A stretch of 64,000 nt of DNA from Candidatus Defluviicoccus seviourii. GTDB lineage: Bacteria; Pseudomonadota; Alphaproteobacteria; Rhodospirillales; Defluviicoccaceae. A model generated the notes under the pieces. That model was not told the origin of the DNA, did not search any database, and saw nothing but the letters and a program-made list of their open reading frames with translations. The stretch covers positions 62,001 to 126,000 of the forward strand of contig UXAT02000053.1 in assembly GCA_900609035.2 (NCBI GenBank), given 5' to 3'. How positions within the stretch are numbered: the stretch's first letter is position 1; each line of letters starts with the position of its first letter. Below are positions 8,228 through 16,075 of this stretch, piece after piece. Made by a program: the position numbers and the translations under genes.

Positions 8228-10174
8228 TTAAGCCGCGGTTGCCGCCCGCTTCGGCACATAGGGCAGGCCGGTCAGGGCTGCGGCCTCGGGCGTCAGCGCC
8301 ACCAGATCGGACCGGCCGAGCTGGCGGACATCGGTGTGGCCGAGCCCCAGCGTCAGCGCCGCGATCTGCCAGCGCACGGTTTCCAGATAGCGGTGGATCT
8401 TCTCGGCGGCTGTGCGCACTTCCAGGCGTTGCTCGTGATCCGGATCCTGGGTCGCAATGCCGACCGGGCAGGCACCGACATGGCACTGCATGCAAGCAAT
8501 GCAGCCGGCCGCGATCAGGAGGCTGGTCCCCATCGCGCACGCCCGAGCACCCAGCGCCAGCGCCTTGACGACGTCAACGCCATCCTTGATGCCGCCCATG
8601 AGGACGATGTCCATATCGTTGCCGGCATCGATTTCCTTGAGGCCGTCCATCGCTTCCTGAATGGCGGCCAAGGTCGGAATGCCGACGTTTTCGAGGACCT
8701 CGGTCGAGGCGGCGCCGGTGCCGCCCTGCACGCCGTCGAGGGCGACGTAATCGAAGCCATCCTTGTACGCGATCTTGATGTCGTGCTGGACCCGCCCCGC
8801 CCCCATTTTCAAGCCAATCGGCAGGCGGTAGGCGGTTGCCTCGCGGAACTCCTCGATCTTGATCACCAGGTCGTCCGCACCCAGCACGTCCGGGTGCCGC
8901 GACGGCGAGCGGAGATCGATGCCTTGCGGGATGCCGCGCATCGCCGCCAGGTCGGGCGTCACCTTCTTTGCCATCAACTGGCCGCCGAGGCCCGGCTTGG
9001 CGCCTTGCGAAGCATAGAACTCGATCGCATCGGCGCGTTGCATGTTGTGCACGTTCCAGCCGAGCCGGCCGGAGAGGCACTGGTAGATGAGCTGGTCGGC
9101 TTCCTCGCGCTGACGATCGAGCATGCCGCCTTCACCTGTGTTCTCGGCAACACCCGAAAGCCGCGACGCGACCGCGAGCGCGATCTTCATCGAGCGGCTG
9201 AGCGCGCCGTAGCTCATCGGCGCGATCATGACCGGCATGCTGAGGCCGAGCGGCTTTGCCCCGGAGCGGCTGCCCACGGTGGTCTCGAGGGAGACCGCAG
9301 CCAGCGGATCGGGGTGCGCCAAGCCCTTCTCAACATCGCGGGCGAAGTCGATATCGCCGAAGTCGGGCATCGGCTTCGAGGCGCCGTAGCCGCGGATGCG
9401 ATAGCGGCCGATCTGCGCCTTGATCGCGATATCCTCGCGAACCCTGCGGTTCCAATAGCCCGTCGCGGCGCCGCCTTCGTCCCCCCGATCGTAAGGTTGC
9501 GGCCGGCTGCGCGGCTCGGGCGTGCCGTAACGGAGCTTGGTGCCGGCGTTCTCGATACGGCTCAATGAGCCATGAAAGGAAATGCCGTAGCGGTCGAGGA
9601 ACTCGAGGATTTCCAGCCGTTCCTGCGCGGGCAGGTCCGTCTCCCTGGCATCGGCGCCAAGGCTGACGATGCGGCCGCCGACGTAGATCGTCCCGCCTGT
9701 CATGTCCTCGCCGACACGCTCACCGGAATCACCCAGGATGATGATCCGGCCGCCGTACATCATGTAACCGGCGAGGAAGCTGGCATTGCCGGCGCAGCAG
9801 AGCGTGCCCGCCTTCATCACCTGACCGGCGCGCGAGCCCATGTTGCCGCGGATGACGATCTCGGCGCCGCGGATCGCGACGCCCGCGATCGCGCTCGCAT
9901 TGCCGCCGACGACGACGCTGCCGCGGTGCATGTTGTCGCCAACCGCCCAGCCGACGTTGTTGTCGACCTCGAAGCGCGCCCCATCGCTCAAGCCGGCACA
10001 GAAGTAGCCGGCGGAACCGTGAATGCGCACGCTTGTGGGCGTCACCAAGCCAACGCCGATGTGATGGCGGGCATCGGGGTTGATGATGTCAATGTCCTGG
10101 CCCTCGGCCGCCAGCGCGCGAATGCGCTGATTGGCCTCGCGGACCGGTGTTACGGCAAGATCGATCGCGACCAT
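8228..10174 (-). CDS. Fused GXGXG-FMN glutamate synthase-like protein
   Basis: This 648-residue protein joins in one chain what are two separate genes in the second module. Residues 1-225 form the GXGXG beta-helix domain (GSAGYFCAG, GGNASAIAG, GNMGSRAGQ, GGRIVSLGAD). Residues 255-640 form the FMN domain with GEGG, SQGAKPGLGGQ, GGTGA and the [3Fe-4S] cluster motif CMQCHVGACPVGIATQ within residues 558-576. The order GXGXG then FMN is the reverse of the order in canonical GltB, where the FMN domain comes first. Its start lies inside the last 25 nt of the upstream amidotransferase gene, so the two are translationally coupled. A role in amination of a 2-oxo acid is likely; the substrate is unknown. 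Confidence 0.87.
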   Translation of the reverse strand: MVAIDLAVTPVREANQRIRALAAEGQDIDIINPDARHHIGVGLVTPTSVRIHGSAGYFCAGLSDGARFEVDNNVGWAVGDNMHRGSVVVGGNASAIAGVAIRGAEIVIRGNMGSRAGQVMKAGTLCCAGNASFLAGYMMYGGRIIILGDSGERVGEDMTGGTIYVGGRIVSLGADARETDLPAQERLEILEFLDRYGISFHGSLSRIENAGTKLRYGTPEPRSRPQPYDRGDEGGAATGYWNRRVREDIAIKAQIGRYRIRGYGASKPMPDFGDIDFARDVEKGLAHPDPLAAVSLETTVGSRSGAKPLGLSMPVMIAPMSYGALSRSMKIALAVASRLSGVAENTGEGGMLDRQREEADQLIYQCLSGRLGWNVHNMQRADAIEFYASQGAKPGLGGQLMAKKVTPDLAAMRGIPQGIDLRSPSRHPDVLGADDLVIKIEEFREATAYRLPIGLKMGAGRVQHDIKIAYKDGFDYVALDGVQGGTGAASTEVLENVGIPTLAAIQEAMDGLKEIDAGNDMDIVLMGGIKDGVDVVKALALGARACAMGTSLLIAAGCIACMQCHVGACPVGIATQDPDHEQRLEVRTAAEKIHRYLETVRWQIAALTLGLGHTDVRQLGRSDLVALTPEAAALTGLPYVPKRAATAA

Positions 10175-11064
10175 GTGGCAAAGCTTCCCGGTGGCGGTTC
10201 GCTGGTATTGAGCTGACGGCCCGGAAACAGACGGTTGAGGGAGACTTCCTCAGACGCGATGGCCACCAGCTCGTCGGTTTCCATCATCACCATCGGCTTG
10301 GCCGCGAGCTTGTCCTTGGCGCAGCCGAGGCCGTCGCCGGTGGCGACCAGGAACGAAAATGTGCCGTCAAGATCCTCGACCGCGCGTTCAAGGGCGGCGT
10401 TCAGCGAGGCGCCGCTGCGCAGCTGGTCGGCCAGGTAGACGGCGATCAGTTCGCTGTCATTCTCGGTGCGAAACTCGAAATCGCGCTGCTCAAGCGCGCG
10501 GCGCATCTTCCAGTAATTGGTGATCTGGCCGTTATGGACAATGGCGACATCGGCAAACCCGGTCGCCCAGAACGGATGCGCGGCTTCCGGGCGAACGTCC
10601 GATTCGGTCGCCAACCGGACGTGGCCAATGCCGTGCGTCCCGTTGATGCCGCTGATCCCGTAGACGCGGTCAACATCGCGCGCCGTGCCGCAGTCCTTGA
10701 TGATATCGAGCCGGCGGCCGACCGACAGCAGCTTCGCCCCGCGTTCGAGTGCATACGCAAAAGCCTGGATATCGCCGGCAAACGCGACGGTGACGCGCCA
10801 GGTGACCCCGGTCAACCGCTCCTCCACCGGTGTCGCCGCAAAATCGCTGAGGATGCTGCGAATGCGCTCGATCGCGGCCTCCCGTTCCGGCCCCTCGCCG
10901 ACGAGGAAGCGCAAGACGAGGTGGTCGTCCCCTGCGCCGTAAAGTGCGAACCCGGTACTGTCCGGACCGCGGTGCTGGCAGCCGTCCAGCATATCGACCA
11001 GGGCATGACCCACGGGCCGGTTGCCCTGCCCATCCTTGAAGAAGATACCGGCAATGCCGCACAT
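10150..11064 (-). CDS. Class II glutamine amidotransferase, first gene of the minus-strand locus
   Basis: The start is placed at MCGIAGIFF (304 residues) because family members need cysteine directly after the initiator methionine; an upstream in-frame start would add four residues and block the N-terminal nucleophile. Conserved segments include CQHRGPDSTGFAL, HGIGHVRLATES, HNGQITNYWKMR and ENDSELIAVYL. It is the glutaminase partner of the fused GXGXG-FMN protein, whose gene overlaps its end by 25 nt. It is paralogous to the amidotransferase at 4746-5645. As the first gene of a run of eight same-strand genes, it probably follows the main promoter of the locus, somewhere in 11065-11250. Confidence 0.88.
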   Translation of the reverse strand: MCGIAGIFFKDGQGNRPVGHALVDMLDGCQHRGPDSTGFALYGAGDDHLVLRFLVGEGPEREAAIERIRSILSDFAATPVEERLTGVTWRVTVAFAGDIQAFAYALERGAKLLSVGRRLDIIKDCGTARDVDRVYGISGINGTHGIGHVRLATESDVRPEAAHPFWATGFADVAIVHNGQITNYWKMRRALEQRDFEFRTENDSELIAVYLADQLRSGASLNAALERAVEDLDGTFSFLVATGDGLGCAKDKLAAKPMVMMETDELVAIASEEVSLNRLFPGRQLNTSEPPPGSFATWSRSILP

Positions 11065-11250
11065 GCCGCCCGCCACCCTTCCGCCGAACCAATGCGGCAG
11101 ACGCTACCATCGCCGCCGCGGTAGATCAAGAACCCTGTGCAAAACTTTTTCCTCTGAAGAAACACCCCGCACCGCCGAGGCAACGGCCGACAGCAGGGGC
11201 TCGTGGTCAGGCTCAGAAAGCGCCTGTTAGACTCAATACCACAACGGATC

Positions 11251-11270
11251 GTCATGGCCGGCGAAGGCCG
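11251..11270. repeat. REP-like element, copy 1
   Basis: The sequence GTCATGGCCGGCGAAGGCCG shares its GTCATGGCCG core with copies at 11361, 11403 and (reverse strand) 22891. It is an imperfect palindrome. Confidence 0.5.
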
Positions 11271-11360
11271 TCTTTCGGTTGTTGGACTCGATGATGGCTC
11301 AAACCGTGGATACGCGTGACGAGCACGCGCATGACGGCTTTGGGATAGGCCCCTCACCCG

Positions 11361-11374
11361 CGTCATGGCCGGCG
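11361..11374. repeat. REP-like element, copy 2 (half site)
   Basis: CGTCATGGCCGGCG repeats the first half of the element but has no matching second arm, so it appears to be a truncated copy. Confidence 0.4.
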
Positions 11375-11402
11375 CATCATGCCTGCCGCCCCTCCCCTTC
11401 AT

Positions 11403-11430
11403 CGTCATGGCCGGCGGAGGCCGGCCATCA
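11403..11430. repeat. REP-like element, copy 3 (perfect hairpin)
   Basis: Arms ATGGCCGG (11407-11414) and CCGGCCAT (11421-11428) form a perfect 8-bp stem around the loop CGGAGG. It is the best-preserved member of the family in this intergenic region. Confidence 0.6.
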
Positions 11431-11572
11431 ACTCGTCGTGCCGGCCCAACGGACGGGATGGGCCAAAAATACGGCTTTCGATACAATTTCCTGCCAAAAC
11501 TGGCGCAAACAAATAGGACGCTATTTTGACTGTAACGGTACTTGGCCGCAGTTTTACTTGTGCTTGTTTATT

Positions 11573-11601
11573 TTGACAGCCGCGCAGGCTTTCAATTACA
11601 A
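11573..11601 (+). promoter_or_regulatory. Putative sigma-70-type promoter of the RTX/secretion operon
   Basis: A consensus TTGACA (11573-11578) is followed after 17 nt by TTACAA (11596-11601), in the AT-rich part of the gap and about 60 nt before the RTX start codon. The -10 match is only moderate. Confidence 0.4.
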
Positions 11602-11659
11602 AGTCGCGGGGTGCGAGACGGGCGCCGTTCCTAGGGCAAGTTCCAAACGGGAGGTGACC

Positions 11660-12451
11660 GTGGCTACAATTCCAGGCTCGGCGTTTGACGACGTGATCAA
11701 GGGTTCCTCCGGCGACGACCTCGCCGCGGGCGGAGCGGGCAATGACCAGATGAACGGCAAGTCGGGCAATGACCTGCTGTTCGGCCAAGACGGCAACGAC
11801 ACCATCGAGGGCGGCAGCGGCAACGACGTGCTGACCGGGCTCAGCGGCGACGACGAGTTGCAGGGCGGCTCCGGCGACGACCTGCTGCTGGGTGGCTCCG
11901 GCGACGACACGCTCAAGGGCGGATCCGGTGCCGACAGGCTGGTGGCCGGCGACGGCGATGACGCCCTTTCCGGCGGGGCAGGGGACGACGTCCTGCACGG
12001 CAATGCCGGCGATGACATGCTGGAGGGTGGATCCGGCGACGACGTCTTGAGTGCCGGTTCCGGCGACGATGAGCTCCTCGGCGGGGCCGGTAGCGACAAG
12101 CTGTTCGGTGAAGCGGGCGATGACATGTTGACCGGCGGCGCCGGCGACGATGTCCTCTCCGGCGGCGCCGGTGACGACATCCTGCGCGGCGGCAGCGGCG
12201 AAGACTTGTTCATCTTCAACGGCGGCGGCGGCAACGACATCATCCTCGACTTCCACGCCGACGACGACACGCTACGCATCGCCAAGAATATCAACGGTCT
12301 CGACGTCAGCTCCGCCGCCGATGTGGCAGCGCTGGCAACCGAAGAAGGCGACAGCACCGTCCTCACCTTCGGCCAAGATACGGTGACCCTGGTCGGTGTG
12401 TCGGTCGACGACCTGCAGGCCGATCCCGGCAAGTTCATCATGGTGGTCTAA
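11660..12451 (+). CDS. Small RTX (hemolysin-type calcium-binding repeat) protein, likely type I secretion substrate
   Basis: The start is the GTG preceded by GGAGGTGACC; the frame stays open further upstream, but only this codon has a good ribosome-binding site. The 263-residue product has no signal peptide, no cysteine and no recognisable enzymatic domain. Residues 16-186 are 19 uninterrupted nonapeptides of the GGxGxDxLx type, which bind Ca2+ and fold as a parallel beta-roll outside the cell. The C-terminal 77 residues (GGNDIILDF, then a hydrophobic FIMVV end) resemble the uncleaved secretion signals of RTX proteins. It is the first gene of a run ending with the type I ABC transporter and adaptor, so it is the obvious cargo. 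Its role after export is unknown: adhesin, matrix scaffold and glycan carrier are all possible. Confidence 0.85.
   Translation: MATIPGSAFDDVIKGSSGDDLAAGGAGNDQMNGKSGNDLLFGQDGNDTIEGGSGNDVLTGLSGDDELQGGSGDDLLLGGSGDDTLKGGSGADRLVAGDGDDALSGGAGDDVLHGNAGDDMLEGGSGDDVLSAGSGDDELLGGAGSDKLFGEAGDDMLTGGAGDDVLSGGAGDDILRGGSGEDLFIFNGGGGNDIILDFHADDDTLRIAKNINGLDVSSAADVAALATEEGDSTVLTFGQDTVTLVGVSVDDLQADPGKFIMVV
11705..12217 (+). repeat. Nineteen tandem RTX nonapeptide codon repeats
   Basis: Units of 27 nt encode variants of GSGDDxLxG without interruption. DNA-level similarity between units is high (recurring GGCTCCGGCGACGAC-like blocks), so unit number could change by slippage or recombination. Confidence 0.85.
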
Positions 12452-12531
12452 CCCCGACACTCCGCTTCTGCCGTCGGATCGCGTGCAGCGGCACGGGGCG
12501 GCGGCCAAAATCTCCTTAAGAGGACCAAGCG

Positions 12532-14814
12532 ATGGACCCCAGCAACACCATGGCCGGCGCATCGGCGCCAGCAGCGCTGCAGGTTTATCAGTTGACGCGG
12601 GCAGCGCTGCTCTTGGTGTGGGATGCGGCAGGGGTACCGCCGCGGACACGGCTCGTGGCGATGAACAGCGGCGTGCCGATACGCACCCGGTTCATCACCA
12701 CGCGCCTGTCCTTGGCCGGGCAAGGAAGCCGGACCGTGCTCGCCCTCGTCCATAACGGTGCGTCGCTCGATCCGGCGGGCCTCAGCGTTCGCGACCTTGA
12801 AGGTCACGTGATTGCCCATGAGGAGGAGGCCTGGCGCGGCGAACCGCTTCCGTTCGACGCCGCGCGCCTGCTGGCCGGTCTTGATGCTTCGCAGCGGATC
12901 GCAGCGGCCCGCTTCGTTTTGACGAACTGCCCCGCGGTCCTGCAGCTCAGCCACAATGCCGACTATATCGCTTGCTGCCGGGAGTTATTGAGCGAGCTCA
13001 AGCTCAAGGCGCGACCGTTCGCCCCGCGCGCCCGCGTCGTGGACGGCTATGTCTTGTGTGAATGCGTCACGCCGAAGCGGCTTGGTCAGCAGCTGAGCGC
13101 GGTCGTGATGGCCGGGAATGCGATCGCCCGGCCGCTCGGCACGCCGGTCGCTTGCCCCGACCCCCGCCTGCCGGCGGGCCTCCAGCGTGTTGCCGTTCTC
13201 CTCGATACGAGCGGCCTTGAAGCGGCACCAATCAGCCTCCTGATCTTCGGCAAGGACGGCCTCGCCTGGCGGTGCTGCACCGTCGATGGTTCGGCGGTGC
13301 CGGCCGTCCTTGACTGGCTGGCGCGTCCCGAGCAGCCGTCCCGGGCCGCACGCTGGTGCCTCACCGCAGGCTTGACGCAGCTCGCGAATGAGCGGCCGGC
13401 GGCGGCACAGCGGCTGATCCACGAGATCGAGGCTTTGGCGCCACCGCCACCGGCGGCCAGCGTCAGGCGATCGCCGGCGCTCAACGCCGGGTTGACCCAG
13501 GCCATTGCCACCCCTGCGGGGCTCCTTGTTCAGGCGTGGCTGAGCGATCCGCACGATCTTGTCGGCGCGATCGCAGCCACCAGCATTTCGGGGCGGCAGA
13601 CACTGCCGATCGACGGGAGTGCCATTTTGCCGCCGCCGCCAGACACGCCCAAGGGCAGCCGCGGCTTTGCGGCGTTGTTCCCGGCCGGAGACGGGGCCAA
13701 GCCCGGGGCGCCCTGCCAGATCGAGCTGATCCTGCGCTCGGGCCACACGATCGAGATCGGCGAAGGCCCGGGACCGCTGCGCAGTGCCGCTGCCCTCGAT
13801 TCCGTCTTGAAGATGCCGCTGCAGGGAGCGGCCAGCCCCGCGGCCGTCGCGGCCTGCATCGAGCCTGCCGTCCGCGCGCTGATCGGCGCTCGCACGGCGG
13901 CGGCCACCCCGCTCGCGGTGCACACGTTCGGCACACTGCCGCGGCAGCCACGGACCGGTGTCGTGATCCCGATCGACGCTGATCCCGCCATTCTTGCCGC
14001 GCACGAAGGGCTGGCCGCCGCCATGCCGGAGCCCAATGGTGTTGAACGCGTCTACGTGCTGAGCAGCCCGGACGAGGAGGCCGCAACCGCCGCCCGCCTT
14101 GCCGATCTGCACGCATGCTACGGCGGTGGCTACCGGCTGGTCGTAATGCCAGGCGATGCTGGCGGCGCAAGCGGCCTCAACGCCGCTGCAGCGCTCATCA
14201 CCGCGCCGGTGCTCGCGTTTCTCGGTGAAGGCCTCATCCCGGAGGCCGCCACCTGGCTCGACGCGCTCCTGCATGCGCTGGCGGTTGGACCGGTGCGTTC
14301 GCTGGTGGCAGCACCGACGCTCTACCACGATGGCTCGATCGCGGCCGCCGGCGCCGACGCCGCTCTCGATGCATTCGGCCGCTGGGAGATCCGCAACCGC
14401 TTTGCCGGCTTTCCGCGCGGCTATCCGGCACTTGTGAAGGCTGGCGCCGCACCGATCGCCTCGACCGGGTGCTGCGCGCTGCCGCGGGCGCTGTTCGACG
14501 CACTCGGCGGCTTTGCGCTCGACTATCTCGGCCCATTCCACCGCGACGCGGATTTCTCGGCGCGCGTATGCCAAGCCGGCGGCCACGCCAGCATGGCACA
14601 GGAGCCTTACGTCATCGCATTGCGCGACGACGATCCCCAGGCAGCGGGCAACTCCGCGCTCGCACATGAACTTGACCGCCAGCTATTCGAAGCACGCTGG
14701 CGTTCCTTCATCGAGGCAGCGGGCGCGGTCGCCTGCGACCACCCGCGCGGGCAGCCGACGGTAGTCGCAAAGGCCCGCCCCCGCCACTCGCGTCCCCGAA
14801 AGAGGGCAGCATGA
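12532..14814 (+). CDS. Large GT2-fold glycosyltransferase-like protein, first copy
   Basis: This 760-residue protein is preceded by AAGAGGA. The N-terminal two thirds are not a known enzyme; near residues 325-400 a segment with GLLVQAWLSDP resembles the beta-sandwich GWxxDP modules seen in its paralogue. About residues 470-720 look like a GT2 domain (GVVIPIDADP, then ALPRALFDALGGF and HRDADFSARV). Where family members have an Asp-containing DxD loop, this copy reads LAFLGEGLIP, so the metal-binding acidic residues are lost. It may be a non-catalytic or atypical transferase. It overlaps the following GT4 gene by 4 nt and is paralogous to the protein at 16076-18379. Role inferred from context: glycan synthesis linked to the secretion system. 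Confidence 0.7.
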   Translation: MDPSNTMAGASAPAALQVYQLTRAALLLVWDAAGVPPRTRLVAMNSGVPIRTRFITTRLSLAGQGSRTVLALVHNGASLDPAGLSVRDLEGHVIAHEEEAWRGEPLPFDAARLLAGLDASQRIAAARFVLTNCPAVLQLSHNADYIACCRELLSELKLKARPFAPRARVVDGYVLCECVTPKRLGQQLSAVVMAGNAIARPLGTPVACPDPRLPAGLQRVAVLLDTSGLEAAPISLLIFGKDGLAWRCCTVDGSAVPAVLDWLARPEQPSRAARWCLTAGLTQLANERPAAAQRLIHEIEALAPPPPAASVRRSPALNAGLTQAIATPAGLLVQAWLSDPHDLVGAIAATSISGRQTLPIDGSAILPPPPDTPKGSRGFAALFPAGDGAKPGAPCQIELILRSGHTIEIGEGPGPLRSAAALDSVLKMPLQGAASPAAVAACIEPAVRALIGARTAAATPLAVHTFGTLPRQPRTGVVIPIDADPAILAAHEGLAAAMPEPNGVERVYVLSSPDEEAATAARLADLHACYGGGYRLVVMPGDAGGASGLNAAAALITAPVLAFLGEGLIPEAATWLDALLHALAVGPVRSLVAAPTLYHDGSIAAAGADAALDAFGRWEIRNRFAGFPRGYPALVKAGAAPIASTGCCALPRALFDALGGFALDYLGPFHRDADFSARVCQAGGHASMAQEPYVIALRDDDPQAAGNSALAHELDRQLFEARWRSFIEAAGAVACDHPRGQPTVVAKARPRHSRPRKRAA

Positions 14815-16073
14815 CCAGCGCACGCGTTCTCTATCTTTGCCACGGACACCCCGCGCTGCATCCCGGTGGCACGGAAATCTTCGCGCACGACCTGTTCAGC
14901 GCAATGCGAGCCAGTGGCCAGGCGGAGCCGTTCTTCCTCGGCTGCGCGACGCGGCTGCATCGGCCGCTGCGCCCAGGGGCGGTGCTGCAGGCGATCGCGC
15001 CGGGCGGTGACGAGGCCCTGTTGTCGGTTGGCCGCTTCGACCGGCTGATGCTCGCGCAAACCGAGCTCACGGCGTTTGCGCACGCAATGTCCGAGCTCTT
15101 GACGTCATTCAAGCCGGACATCGTTCACCTGCACCACTTGTCGCTGGTCGGCCTGGAAGCCCTGGTCCTGATCCGCCGGCATGCGCCCCAGGCACGGATC
15201 GTGATGACGCTGCATGACTACCATCTGATCTGCGCCAACGATGGCCTCATGCTGACCTGCCCCGAGGGGGGTCCGTGTCGCCAGCCCTCCTCGGATGCGT
15301 GCCACCGCTGCCTGCCGGAAACACCCGCCACCCGGCACGCCTTGCGGCGATTGCGGCTGAACAACCTGCTGTCGCTGGTCGATCAGTTCATCGCGCCCAG
15401 CGCGTTCCTGCGCGAGCGGTACGTCGATTGGGGGCTCGGCGCCGAGCGGATCCAGGTCATCGCCAACGCGGTCCCGGCCGAAGATGCGCCCATTCCGAGC
15501 GGCGGCTTCCGGCAACGGCGAACCTTTGGCGTGTTTGGCAACATCGCGCCGCACAAGGGGACGCTGGTGGCGCTCGAAGCCGCACGCCGCCTTGCCGCCG
15601 CCGGCGTCGATTTCGGCTTGCGCATCCACGGCGGCCTCGGCTTCCAGCCGCCGGAATTTCGCCAGGCCTTCGCTGAAGCGCTTACTGCTGCATCGCCGCT
15701 CGCCACCCACCGCGGCCCCTATCAGCGCGAAGAGCTGCCCGCGCTGCTGGCGGCGGTGGACTGGGTGGTGGTGCCCTCGGTCTGGTGGGAGAACCAGCCG
15801 CTCGTCATCTTAGAAGCGTTCCGGCACGGCCGGCCGGTCATCTGCTCCGACCTCGGCGGCATGGCGGAAGCAGTCCAGGCAGGGCGCGACGGCCTTCATT
15901 TCCGCGCCGGCGACGCCGCCGATCTGGCCGAGATGATGGCCCGCGCGGCGAGCGATCCGGACCTGTGGCAGGACCTGCATGATCGCCGCCCGGCCGTGCC
16001 CACCCTTGAAGACGCGGCCCAGGAGCATCTCGCGCTCTACCAAGAGTTGATGCAGCGAAAGGACGCGGCGTAA
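14811..16073 (+). CDS. GT4-family glycosyltransferase, first copy
   Basis: The 420-residue protein has the GT-B layout of family 4: an N-terminal HGHPALHPGGTE motif, LHDYHLICAN, and a C-terminal nucleotide-sugar half with GNIAPHKGT and the acidic EAFRHGRPVI segment. Between the two is a cluster of cysteines (residues ~150-165, CPEGGPC then CHRC) that its paralogue at 18407 shares and that could bind a metal. It would transfer a sugar from an NDP-sugar in the cytoplasm. The gene overlaps the upstream large protein by 4 nt, so the two are probably made in equal amounts and may work as a pair. Donor and acceptor are unknown. Confidence 0.85.
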   Translation: MTSARVLYLCHGHPALHPGGTEIFAHDLFSAMRASGQAEPFFLGCATRLHRPLRPGAVLQAIAPGGDEALLSVGRFDRLMLAQTELTAFAHAMSELLTSFKPDIVHLHHLSLVGLEALVLIRRHAPQARIVMTLHDYHLICANDGLMLTCPEGGPCRQPSSDACHRCLPETPATRHALRRLRLNNLLSLVDQFIAPSAFLRERYVDWGLGAERIQVIANAVPAEDAPIPSGGFRQRRTFGVFGNIAPHKGTLVALEAARRLAAAGVDFGLRIHGGLGFQPPEFRQAFAEALTAASPLATHRGPYQREELPALLAAVDWVVVPSVWWENQPLVILEAFRHGRPVICSDLGGMAEAVQAGRDGLHFRAGDAADLAEMMARAASDPDLWQDLHDRRPAVPTLEDAAQEHLALYQELMQRKDAA

Positions 16074-16075
16074 TC

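Larger units (their letters stand above)
11065..11659. other. Divergent intergenic region with REP-like repeats
   Basis: This 595-nt gap separates the minus-strand amino-nitrogen locus from the plus-strand RTX/secretion locus. I see no convincing protein gene. It contains three copies of a REP-like motif (11251, 11361, 11403), then a stretch of clearly lower G+C at about 11460-11610 with a promoter-like pair, then the ribosome-binding site of the RTX gene. Confidence 0.6.

Noticed and set aside
6903..8231. Plus-strand open frame of 442 codons
   Set aside because: Same situation: antisense shadow of the well-supported flavoprotein domain.
8336..9568. Plus-strand open frame of 410 codons
   Set aside because: Antisense to the fused GXGXG-FMN gene, with no recognisable domain or ribosome-binding site.
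11279..11659. 127-codon extension before the RTX protein
   Set aside because: It runs through REP-like repeats and a promoter-like region and is not RTX-like; the GTG with a strong ribosome-binding site is the better start.
12985..14667. Minus-strand open frame of 560 codons
   Set aside because: Antisense to the large GT2-fold gene; composition is Arg-rich and no motif is present.
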